Below, one piece after another: positions 1 to 6,240 of a stretch of DNA of 7,379 nt. The position numbers were made by a program, and so were the translations under genes. Under the pieces are notes generated by a model, which had not been told where the DNA came from, searched no databases, and saw nothing but the letters and a program-made list of their open reading frames with translations. The stretch is from the NCBI GenBank assembly GCA_031257715.1, contig JAIROE010000055.1, positions 1 through 7,379 on the forward strand. The letters are read 5' to 3'. The DNA is from Treponema sp. Its GTDB lineage: Bacteria > Spirochaetota > Spirochaetia > Treponematales > Breznakiellaceae. How positions within the stretch are numbered: position 1 is the first letter of the stretch; each line of letters starts with the position of its first letter.

Positions 1-1
1 A

Positions 2-109
2 GGAAATTTATTGTACTGGCCGGGGCCATACCCCGATCCAAAAGGCGGCTTACAACATTTTCGGTGGTGGTAAATTTTCCGGAGCAAGCTCCGGGGTATG
101 GACCCCGGC
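2..109. repeat. Structured inverted-repeat element upstream of sbcD
   Basis: Bases 19-35 (GCCGGGGCCATACCCCG) pair with 92-109, giving 17 base pairs with a single bulged A at 102 and a 56-base loop. Each arm also folds on itself: CGGGG at 21-25 with CCCCG at 31-35, and CCGGGG at 91-96 with CCCCGG at 103-108. A third hairpin, CCGGAG at 79-84 with CTCCGG at 89-94, competes with the right arm. In addition, GGAAATTTA at 2-10 is the complement of TAAATTTTCC at 71-80 apart from one extra T; this pairing would cross the long stem and form a pseudoknot. No T-run follows any hairpin, so it is not a typical terminator. It may be a dispersed palindromic repeat, a transcript-end structure of a gene to the left, or a leader RNA. 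The pairing is plainly visible; the role is unknown. Confidence 0.6.
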
Positions 110-214
110 TTCCAATCAACACGCTGCCCTGAACCGCCCGCTTGAATTTTATGCCGTTTTCGTACAAAAAGAATGCGGGAGGCGACCGGACGTTTTTGCC
201 CGCGTAATTTCACC

Positions 215-1363
215 ATGATCAAATTTCTTCATACTGCGGATCTTCATCTGGGAAAGGTGTTTCATGAACAGTCCCTCATCGAAGATCAGGAGTACATGCT
301 CGCCGGCCTTGCGGAGATCCTCAGGGACGAATCCTACGCGGCCCTCGTCATGGCGGGGGACGTGTACGACCGTTCCGTTCCCTCTCCCGAAGCCGTGGAA
401 CTTTTCGGATCGTTCCTCGTCAAACTCAAGCGGCTGCGGCCCGGAATCGAAATCCTTGTCATCCCCGGAAACCACGATTCCCCGGTGCGGCTTGGATTCG
501 GGCGGGAGCTTTTCGCGGGCCTGGGGATACATCTTGCCGCCGCGCCCCAAGACGCGGAAAGGCCCGTTGTTGTTTCAGGCGGCGGCGAAAGCTGCGCCTT
601 CTTCCTCCTCCCCTTCTCAAGCCAGGCCCGCTTTGCCGCCGCGGCCGCAACCCGTCTTGAGGAAGCCCGCCGCCTGTGCGCCGCGTCGGGAACGGCGTAT
701 TCCGTCGTCGCGGCCCATCTTTTTGCCGCCGGCGGAAGCGAGGCGGGATCTGAACGGATGTTTCTGGGCGACGCCGAACGGATCGACATGGGCCTCTTTG
801 CCGGTTTTGATTACGCCGCGCTGGGGCACCTGCACCGTTTTCAGCGGGCAGGAAAAAACGGCTGGTATTCGGGGAGCCCTCTGGCCTATTCCTTTGGAGA
901 GGCGGGAAACGAAAAATATTTTCTTTCCGTTACGCTGGGAGGCGCGGCGGCCGGAACAGGGGAGAAGGTGCGGGTAGAGCCCATCCCCGTAAGGCCCCTG
1001 CGAAGGCTCGTCCGCCTCCGTGGGCCCTTCAAACGCTTTTTAACGCCCTCCCCGGATGACGGCGAACTCATGGACGTAAAAAACGATTATCTTGAAATTA
1101 CCCTGGACGAGCGGCGCTTTGCCGAAAACGCCCTTGCCCTGCTGCGGAAAAATTTCCCCTTTCTCCTTTCGATTAATCAGGAAGAGGCCTTTGCCGTTCT
1201 TGAAAAAACGCTCCGCGTTCCCGGAACGGCCTTTCAGGGCGGGCGGAAAGATCTTGCCGGCAATTTTGAGGATTTTCTCCGCTTCCTTTACGGCGGCGTG
1301 GACAGTTCAAAGGCGGCCCTCTTCCGGGAACTGGAGAGGGAGCCCGGCGGGGAAGAACAGTGA
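215..1363 (+). CDS. sbcD: SbcD, nuclease subunit of the SbcCD (Mre11-like) complex
   Basis: This 382-residue protein is the Mn-dependent nuclease partner of SbcC. The complex opens DNA hairpins and palindrome cruciforms and trims blocked double-strand ends. The calcineurin-like metallophosphatase motifs are all present and in order: D9-x-H11 (TADLHLG), G48-D49 (AGDVYD), G85-N-H-D88, H168 (VAAHLF), and G204-H-L-H207. The remaining C-terminal part is the capping and SbcC-binding region. The ATG at 215 was chosen because the family starts with almost exactly this M-x-x-L-H-T-A-D-x-H-L-G sequence; an in-frame ATG at 173 would add 14 residues with no family match. Neither start has a good ribosome binding site. 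The stop overlaps the GTG start of sbcC by four bases, as expected for subunits made together. Identification is secure; only the exact start is in slight doubt. Confidence 0.96.
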   Translation: MIKFLHTADLHLGKVFHEQSLIEDQEYMLAGLAEILRDESYAALVMAGDVYDRSVPSPEAVELFGSFLVKLKRLRPGIEILVIPGNHDSPVRLGFGRELFAGLGIHLAAAPQDAERPVVVSGGGESCAFFLLPFSSQARFAAAAATRLEEARRLCAASGTAYSVVAAHLFAAGGSEAGSERMFLGDAERIDMGLFAGFDYAALGHLHRFQRAGKNGWYSGSPLAYSFGEAGNEKYFLSVTLGGAAAGTGEKVRVEPIPVRPLRRLVRLRGPFKRFLTPSPDDGELMDVKNDYLEITLDERRFAENALALLRKNFPFLLSINQEEAFAVLEKTLRVPGTAFQGGRKDLAGNFEDFLRFLYGGVDSSKAALFRELEREPGGEEQ

Positions 1364-4300
1364 AGCCCGAATTGCTGCGCATGGAAAATTTCGGTCCTTT
1401 TGCCGGAAAGGCGGAACTGGATTTTTCCCGGCTGGAAGACATATTCCTTATCACCGGCAAGACAGGATCGGGCAAAACATCGATCTTCGACGCCGTCTGC
1501 TTTGCACTCTACGGCAGGGTGCCCGGCGGCCGCAACGATCACCTGCCGCGCCTTAAAAGCGATCACGCTTCTTTCGGTGACGACTGCCTTGTTTCCCTGG
1601 AATTTTCCGCAGGGGGAAGGCGGTGGCTCGTCGAACGGCGGGTGCGGGGCGGGGAAAAATCCTCATCAGGGAAAAGAGACGGTGGGGAAAGCACGGTATT
1701 GTGGGAACTGGACAGCGGGGAAAAAATAAATCCTGTTACAAAAAAGACCGACGCGGACAGGCGGATCAGGGAGCTCATACGGCTTGAGGCGGGAGAATTT
1801 TTCAGGATCGTCCTGCTTCCCCAAGGCGAATTCGCCGAGTTTCTCAGGCAAAACACCAGCGACAGGCAGAAGATCCTGGGGAAGCTGTTCCCCGTGGAAG
1901 ACGCCGTGCGGATACGGGATCTTGCCTGGGAAAAATCAAAGGAAGCGGACGCGGAGGCAAAAGAGGCCGGCCGCGCGCTGCGGGAAATACGTGAGCGTTT
2001 TCCGGGAAGCTTTGAAGAAGCAAAGAAAGGGGCGGAAGCGGCGTACCAAAAGGCCGCGGAAAAAATTCTGCTGCTCCGGGAAAAGACCGAAAAACTCCGG
2101 GGCTTTCTGCGGCTCCTGGGGGAAGCGGACGACGCGAAAGACAGCGCGGCGGAGGCGGCGGAAGAGGCGCGGCGCATCGAAGGAGAGGCGGAATCAGCCG
2201 GGGAAAAGGAAAGGCGCGTTTCGCTTTCCCGCGCCGCCCGGCCCCTCGAAAAATTCCTCGTTGCCGAAGAAGAAAAACGCGCCGCTTCGCAGGCCGCCGT
2301 CCGGGCGCGGGAGCTTGCGCTTGTCCGAAGGAAAACGGCGGAAGAAGATTTGAGGAAAGCGGAAGCGGCCATGGAAAAAACCGCGTTCCTTGAACAGAAG
2401 GCGCGGACGCTCAGGGAATACCGGCCCGGACTGAAAGAGGCCGAAAAAGAAGAAAAAAAATCGGCGGCGTTACGGGAAGATCTTGTAAACTGCGCTGAGG
2501 CCGCAAAGGAGCTTGACGAAAAAAAGTCCATCCTTGCGGAAGAACTTGCCTCCGGGGAAAATGAGCTTGAAGAACTGGAAAAGACCGCTTCGGGAGGCCC
2601 GGCGCTTGACGAACAGTTTACACAGGCGCGCGGGCGAAAAGACGAGCTTCGGGATCTCCTTGCCCTTTCCCTTGAATACGAAGAAGTCTTCCGCAAAAAA
2701 AACGGGAAGCGGGAACTGGCCGTTCTTCTTGAAGGCAAAAAGAGTGATCTTGAAAAGCGGACCGCCGTCCTTGTGGATGGGCTGGACAGACTCCGCGCCG
2801 AAAAAAACGCCCATGAAAAGGCGGCAGCGGCCTTTGTTCTTGGGCAGGATCTCAAACCCGGCGCGCCCTGTCCCGTCTGCGGTTCCACCGAACATCCCCA
2901 TCCGGCGCTTCCCCTTTCGCCCTTCAGTTTTGACGAAAGGATAGAAGCCCTTGAACATTCCCTGCGGGAGGCCGAACGTGAAAGGGCGGAAACCGGGGCG
3001 GAACTCGGTTCGTCATTATCGGCGCTTGAGGATCTCCGGCGGACGGAAGAAGGGCTTGCCGAAAAAATTGCGGGAAGCGGATCAAATCCCCTTCCTCCAT
3101 CGTTTTCCATAAGGGAACGTCTCAAAAAAGAGACGGACACGCTGGACAAACTTGGCCCTCTCCTTAAAAAAACAAGAAGCGCCGAAGTCAGGATGAAAAC
3201 GCTTTACCGGGAACTGAATGAAAAAAAATCCGCGATGACGGAAATCGAAAAGAAGGCCGCGGAATTTTCGGAAAGGCGAAAAAATCTTTCCGCGCTCATC
3301 GAAGAAGCGGAACGGAAAAGGAAGGCCGTCCTTGCGTCCGCGGCGGACGCTCGGGACGCGGAAAGCGGAACGGCCCGGCCTCCCTTTGCCGGAGCGGCGG
3401 AAGCGCTCGCCTGGCTTGACGCGCTCCTCCCCGAAACCGAAACGGAGATACAGGTTCTCCGCGAGACACGTGAAAAGATGGGCCGCGAACTTGCCGCCGC
3501 CTCGGCGGAAGAAGAGGCCGCGCAAAAAAACATGAACGAATGCGGGGAGCGTCTCCGCGCGGCCGAAGCGGAGCTTCTTGGGGAACTTTCCGCATCGCCT
3601 TTTTCGGAGGGGGGAAGGGAAGCCCTCGCGGCCGCCCTCCTTGATCCCGAAAGCGAGGAGTCGCTTGACGGGGAAGTAAGGAAATGGCGCGAGGCGAAGG
3701 CCGGCGCCGCGTCCCGGGCGGCGGTTCTTGAAAAGCGGCGGGAGGCGTTACAGGAAGAAATCGGGCGGGTATCCGGGCCCGGCAAGGATTTTCCCTTTCC
3801 GGAGGCGGAGGCGAAAGAGAGACTGGCGGCCCTTGAGGGTGAGCGGAAAGAAGCCGAGGCGGAACGGGACAGGACATACGGGGAGCTTGCCGGCATAGAG
3901 AGCGCCATTGCATCCGGCATTGAAATGGAAAAACGATACGAGACCCTCGCGGCGAAAGCCCGGAATCTGGGCGGCATTGCCGATGATCTTAGGGGAAACA
4001 ATCCCGCGAAAATCAGTTTTGATTCCTGGCTCCTTGGCCGCAATCTCATGGAAGTGGCCGCCTACGCGACAAGGCGGCTTGAGCGGATGAGTGAAGGCCG
4101 CTATTCCCTTATCCTTGACCGCGGCGCCGAAGAGCAGGGCGCGGAAGGCCTGCCTGCCTCCCGCGGACGGGGGAGGCAGGGCCTTGATCTTGCGGTCTTT
4201 GACGCCTATACGGGAAGGACGCGGCCCTGCGCAACCCTTTCAGGCGGCGAAAGTTTCATGGCGTCAATCAGTCTTGCGCTGGGGCTCGCCGATTCAATAC

Positions 4301-4530
4301 AGAACCGCGCGGGCGGCGTTAGTCTTGACGCCATCTTCATCGATGAAGGATTCGGCAGCCTTGACGAAGGCAGCCTTGACAAGGCCCTCGGCATTCTTGA
4401 TGAGCTGCGCGACAACCGCATGGTGGGCCTTATCTCCCATGTCGGTGAAATGCGTTCCCGTGTTCCCTGTCAGGTCGAGGTGATCAAGACGCCGTCCGGC
4501 TCACGGATCAAGACGTTTCAGGGGCAGTGA
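1360..4530 (+). CDS. sbcC: SbcC, SMC/Rad50-like ATPase subunit of SbcCD
   Basis: This 1056-residue protein, normal length for the family, is the ATP-driven DNA-binding and tethering subunit that controls the SbcD nuclease. The N-terminal half of the ATPase head has Walker A G33-KTGSG-K39-T40 and a Q-loop in LLPQGEFAEFL near residues 148-158. A long Glu/Lys/Ala/Arg-rich coiled coil follows, broken at its apex by the zinc hook C504-P-V-C507. The second coil leads back to the C-terminal head half, with the ABC signature L960-SGGE-964, Walker B I992-F-I-D995-E996, D-loop S1000-L-D and switch histidine H1027. Translation starts at GTG 1360, with GGGGA at 1349-1353 as a plausible ribosome binding site, and overlaps the sbcD stop. 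Residues 929-942, just before the signature motif, are encoded by a strong DNA hairpin (listed separately). Eight-base A runs at 2453-2460 and 3221-3228 do not break the frame. Confidence 0.97.
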   Translation: MKPELLRMENFGPFAGKAELDFSRLEDIFLITGKTGSGKTSIFDAVCFALYGRVPGGRNDHLPRLKSDHASFGDDCLVSLEFSAGGRRWLVERRVRGGEKSSSGKRDGGESTVLWELDSGEKINPVTKKTDADRRIRELIRLEAGEFFRIVLLPQGEFAEFLRQNTSDRQKILGKLFPVEDAVRIRDLAWEKSKEADAEAKEAGRALREIRERFPGSFEEAKKGAEAAYQKAAEKILLLREKTEKLRGFLRLLGEADDAKDSAAEAAEEARRIEGEAESAGEKERRVSLSRAARPLEKFLVAEEEKRAASQAAVRARELALVRRKTAEEDLRKAEAAMEKTAFLEQKARTLREYRPGLKEAEKEEKKSAALREDLVNCAEAAKELDEKKSILAEELASGENELEELEKTASGGPALDEQFTQARGRKDELRDLLALSLEYEEVFRKKNGKRELAVLLEGKKSDLEKRTAVLVDGLDRLRAEKNAHEKAAAAFVLGQDLKPGAPCPVCGSTEHPHPALPLSPFSFDERIEALEHSLREAERERAETGAELGSSLSALEDLRRTEEGLAEKIAGSGSNPLPPSFSIRERLKKETDTLDKLGPLLKKTRSAEVRMKTLYRELNEKKSAMTEIEKKAAEFSERRKNLSALIEEAERKRKAVLASAADARDAESGTARPPFAGAAEALAWLDALLPETETEIQVLRETREKMGRELAAASAEEEAAQKNMNECGERLRAAEAELLGELSASPFSEGGREALAAALLDPESEESLDGEVRKWREAKAGAASRAAVLEKRREALQEEIGRVSGPGKDFPFPEAEAKERLAALEGERKEAEAERDRTYGELAGIESAIASGIEMEKRYETLAAKARNLGGIADDLRGNNPAKISFDSWLLGRNLMEVAAYATRRLERMSEGRYSLILDRGAEEQGAEGLPASRGRGRQGLDLAVFDAYTGRTRPCATLSGGESFMASISLALGLADSIQNRAGGVSLDAIFIDEGFGSLDEGSLDKALGILDELRDNRMVGLISHVGEMRSRVPCQVEVIKTPSGSRIKTFQGQ
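4145..4185. repeat. Hairpin-forming inverted repeat inside sbcC
   Basis: CCTGCCTCCC at 4153-4162 is perfectly complementary to GGGAGGCAGG at 4171-4180 across an 8-base loop. After a 3-base bulge (4150-4152) the stem continues with AAGGC at 4145-4149 against GCCTT at 4181-4185, for 15 base pairs in all. It encodes roughly EGLPASRGRGRQGL (residues 929-942), a linker between the second coil and the LSGGE signature that I recall as variable in the family. It could be chance, a recent palindromic insertion, or an mRNA structure. The pairing is directly visible; any function is speculative. Confidence 0.6.
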
Positions 4531-4548
4531 CAACAGGGACGGGGCATG

Positions 4549-4577
4549 TTGATTATGCCCGGCCGGGCAGGTATAGT
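4549..4577 (+). promoter_or_regulatory. Probable internal sigma-70 promoter of the tRNA-modification block
   Basis: TTGATT at 4549-4554 and TATAGT at 4572-4577 match the -35 and -10 consensus at four and five of six positions, and the spacer is the optimal 17 bases. The element lies in the only gap of the gene cluster, between the sbcC stop and the next ATG. A start about seven bases past the -10 falls at 4584-4585, on the ATG of the TSCPD gene, which would give a leaderless transcript; this fits the absence of a good ribosome binding site there. The spacer is filled by a perfect palindrome, described separately. The motif match and position are visible; activity is inferred. Confidence 0.45.
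4556..4569. repeat. Perfect 14-bp palindrome, possible operator
   Basis: TGCCCGGCCGGGCA reads identically on both strands and sits centrally between the putative -35 and -10 boxes. That is the usual place for the site of a dimeric regulator, so an operator is a reasonable inference. Its left part also belongs to a second hairpin, GGGCAT at 4542-4547 with ATGCCC at 4555-4560, whose seven-base loop carries most of the -35 box. The two hairpins are mutually exclusive. In RNA made by readthrough from sbcC they could act as a small switch, but no T-run makes either a terminator. No regulator gene is visible in the window. Confidence 0.5.
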
Positions 4578-4583
4578 AATGGT

Positions 4584-4844
4584 ATGTTTGAATTTACTCC
4601 ACGGGGAACCTGTTCCACAAAGATCCGTTTTGACGTACGGGAAGGCTGCGTTCATTCGCTTTCGTTTAAGGACGGCTGCGACGGCAATCTCAAGGCGATT
4701 TCCATTCTGGCCGAAGGCATGCGGACGGAAGACATTGCCGGAAAATTGAAGGGACTGCGGTGCGGAAGCAGGAAGACCTCCTGCGCCGATCAGCTTGCGC
4801 TTGCGATTGAACAATACGGACGGGAAACGGCAAAGAAGCCATGA
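4584..4844 (+). CDS. TSCPD-domain protein (TIGR03905-like), function unknown
   Basis: This small 86-residue cysteine-rich protein matches the stand-alone TSCPD family by its pattern RGTCS (C10), DGCDGNL (C32), GLRCG (C60) and the naming motif T65-S-C-A-D-Q70, with one further cysteine, C22. Related domains occur at the C-terminus of B12-dependent ribonucleotide reductases. The regular cysteines suggest metal binding or thiol chemistry, but no activity is established for the single-domain form. The ATG at 4584 was chosen because the family begins a few residues before G-T-C-S. A GTG at 4527, overlapping the sbcC stop, would add 19 residues encoded by the promoter and palindrome region and looks less likely. 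The end overlaps queH by four bases, so it is probably translated with the tRNA enzymes. A role as their metal or redox helper is only a guess. Confidence 0.85.
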   Translation: MFEFTPRGTCSTKIRFDVREGCVHSLSFKDGCDGNLKAISILAEGMRTEDIAGKLKGLRCGSRKTSCADQLALAIEQYGRETAKKP

Positions 4845-5473
4845 GTGAAAAGGCGGACGCCTGTCCGTGTTCCGGTGTTCTTCTTCATACCTGCTGTGCC
4901 CCCTGCACGGTAAAGTGCGCGGAAACTTTCACCGAAGAAGGAATGCGCCCCTGTCTTTACTGGTACAATCCCAATATACACCCCTGTACCGAATACAGGG
5001 CGCGGCGGGATGCGCTCCTTCAGTACGCCGCGTACATGAACCTTGAATGCAAAACCGACGACGAATACGGACTCATTCCGTTTATACGGAAAGTCCTTCC
5101 TGTCTTTGAAAGGGAAGAGGAGGCGGACAGACGCAGCGCGCGTCCGCCTTCGGCCCGCTGCGCGGTCTGCTACAGGATGCGCCTTGAAAAAACCGCCGCG
5201 CGCGCGGCCGAATGGGGCTTCGAATTTTTCAGCACTACGCTTCTTGTAAGCCCCTACCAGAATCACGAACTGGTACGGGAGACGGCGGAGGAATGCGGGG
5301 AAAAATACGCCGTCCGTTTTCTTTACCGTGATTTTCGCCCGCTCTTCCGCGAAGGAAAAGCCCGCGCGAGGGACATGGAACTGTACATGCAGAAGTACTG
5401 CGGCTGCATCTTCAGCGAAGAAGAACGCTACCTCAGACGGCGCATTCCCGCGGCCGGGATCGCCCGCGCATGA
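4841..5473 (+). CDS. queH: QueH, epoxyqueuosine reductase (cobalamin-independent)
   Basis: The 210-residue product performs the last step of queuosine synthesis, reducing epoxyqueuosine to queuosine at wobble position 34 of GUN-anticodon tRNAs. QueH (formerly DUF208) is unrelated to the B12-dependent QueG. Family hallmarks are L-H16-T-C18-C19-A-P-C22 near the N-terminus, YWYNPNIHP at 40-48, C107-x-x-C110 followed by YRMRLEKTA, the TTLLVSPYQ segment at 132-139, and Y186-C187-G-C189 near the end. The paired cysteine motifs hold the iron-sulfur cluster and a nearby iron in the characterised enzyme. Two more cysteines, C8-P-C10, precede the usual motif. The start overlaps the TSCPD stop (ATGA), and the end overlaps tcdA in the same way. 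None of the earlier pathway genes (queC, D, E, F or tgt) is in the window. Recognition is firm. Confidence 0.94.
   Translation: MSEKADACPCSGVLLHTCCAPCTVKCAETFTEEGMRPCLYWYNPNIHPCTEYRARRDALLQYAAYMNLECKTDDEYGLIPFIRKVLPVFEREEEADRRSARPPSARCAVCYRMRLEKTAARAAEWGFEFFSTTLLVSPYQNHELVRETAEECGEKYAVRFLYRDFRPLFREGKARARDMELYMQKYCGCIFSEEERYLRRRIPAAGIARA
5119..5151. repeat. Minor inverted repeat inside queH
   Basis: AGGCGGAC at 5121-5128 is complementary to GTCCGCCT at 5142-5149, extended by one G-T and one G-C pair to 5119-5151, around a 13-base GC-rich loop. It encodes the Glu/Arg-rich loop just before the C107-x-x-C110 motif. A stem of this size can arise by chance in GC-rich coding DNA, so I attach little functional weight to it. 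Confidence 0.35.
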
Positions 5474-6240
5474 ATCCCCTGTTCCAGCGGCTTGCCCTGC
5501 TTACCGGAAAGGAAGTGCTTGACGCGCTTGCGGAAACGCGCGTCATCGTATTCGGCCTTGGAGGCGTGGGAAGCTGGTGTGCCGAAGCCCTGGTCCGATC
5601 CGGAATCGGAATCATCGACATTGTCGATTCGGACAGGGTATGCGTTACCAACATCAACCGGCAGGTGGAGGCGACATACCGTACCGTCGGCCTTTGCAAG
5701 ACGGAAACGCTCAAGGATCGGCTCCTGGAAATAAATCCCCGTTGTACGGTCAACGCGAAACAGGAAGTATTCTCGCGTGAAAACGCGGACGGTTTTAATA
5801 TCGAAAAGGCGGATTATGTGATAGATGCCATAGACAGCATACGTTTCAAGCTGGATTTGATTGAAACATGCACCGAAGCGGGAACGCCTTTTTTTTCATC
5901 CATGGGGACGGCCCAAAAACTGGATCCTACCCGGCTTAAAACCGCGGACATCTGGAAGACCGAAGGGTGCCCCCTCGCACGGCTTGTGCGGCAGGGACTG
6001 CGGAAGCGTGGATACAGGGGACATTTCACCACGGTCTACAGCGACGAACAGCTTCCCCTCCGTGCCTCGGGAGAGGCCGCCTGTGGCAGCGCCGCGTGTA
6101 TGTGCCCCGCCCCGGAGGGCGGCGGAGCCGACTGGTGCGGCATGAAACGGGTGATTAACGGAAGCGCCGTTACCGTTACCGCCGCCGCGGGCCTCATTCT
6201 TGCAAGCCTTGTAATACGGGACAGATACAGCGGTGGCTGA
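5470..6240 (+). CDS. tcdA: TcdA, tRNA threonylcarbamoyladenosine dehydratase (ThiF/E1-like)
   Basis: This 256-residue E1-like enzyme (CsdL/YgdL family) uses ATP to convert t6A at tRNA position 37 to cyclic ct6A in ANN-decoding tRNAs. Visible features are the glycine-rich nucleotide loop G29-L-G-G-V-G34, the D53-S-D55 and N61-I-N-R64-Q65 adenylation motif, and D119-A-I-D122-S. The TcdA-type segment from LDPTRLKTADIWKT (151-164) to CPLARLVRQGLRKRG (167-181) separates it from MoeB and ThiF. A C-terminal hydrophobic segment (VTVTAAAGLILASLVI) closes the fold. Between them lies a cysteine-rich insert, C205, C210, C212 and C223, that could bind a metal. The E. coli enzyme works with CsdA/CsdE, neither of which is here. 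It overlaps queH by four bases and ttcA by eight. Assignment to the family is strong; ct6A as the product is inferred from it. Confidence 0.9.
   Translation: MNPLFQRLALLTGKEVLDALAETRVIVFGLGGVGSWCAEALVRSGIGIIDIVDSDRVCVTNINRQVEATYRTVGLCKTETLKDRLLEINPRCTVNAKQEVFSRENADGFNIEKADYVIDAIDSIRFKLDLIETCTEAGTPFFSSMGTAQKLDPTRLKTADIWKTEGCPLARLVRQGLRKRGYRGHFTTVYSDEQLPLRASGEAACGSAACMCPAPEGGGADWCGMKRVINGSAVTVTAAAGLILASLVIRDRYSGG

Noticed and set aside
91..110. Rho-independent terminator at the CCGGGG/CCCCGG hairpin
   Set aside because: The stem is followed by CTTCCAATC, with no run of T on either strand.
142..168. Promoter for sbcD: TTGAAT at 142-147 and TACAAA at 163-168
   Set aside because: The spacer is only 15 bases and both boxes match at four of six positions, so the match is no better than chance.
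173..214. Upstream ATG that would extend SbcD by 14 residues
   Set aside because: The added residues do not resemble the family, which starts at the MIKFLHTADLHLG sequence encoded from 215.
2453..2460. A8 run (also at 3221-3228, and T8 at 5889-5896) as a frameshift or phase-variation site
   Set aside because: The reading frames are intact through each run, and the runs encode ordinary Lys or Phe codons; nothing indicates programmed slippage.
1563..3149. Long serine- and arginine-rich open frame on the minus strand, opposite sbcC
   Set aside because: It has no recognisable domain and lies fully opposite a secure SbcC coiled coil. GC-rich codons for Glu, Lys, Ala and Arg read backwards give Ser, Phe, Ala and Arg with few stops, so this is a shadow.
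4354..4383. Tandem 15-base repeat (GGCAGCCTTGAC twice) in sbcC
   Set aside because: It encodes GSLDEGSLD, the conserved D-loop region of SbcC, so the repetition follows from the protein sequence.
4527..4583. GTG start for the TSCPD gene overlapping the sbcC stop
   Set aside because: The purine stretch before it is too close to serve well, and the 19 extra residues come from the palindrome and promoter DNA. It cannot be excluded, since the overlap resembles the sbcD-sbcC junction.
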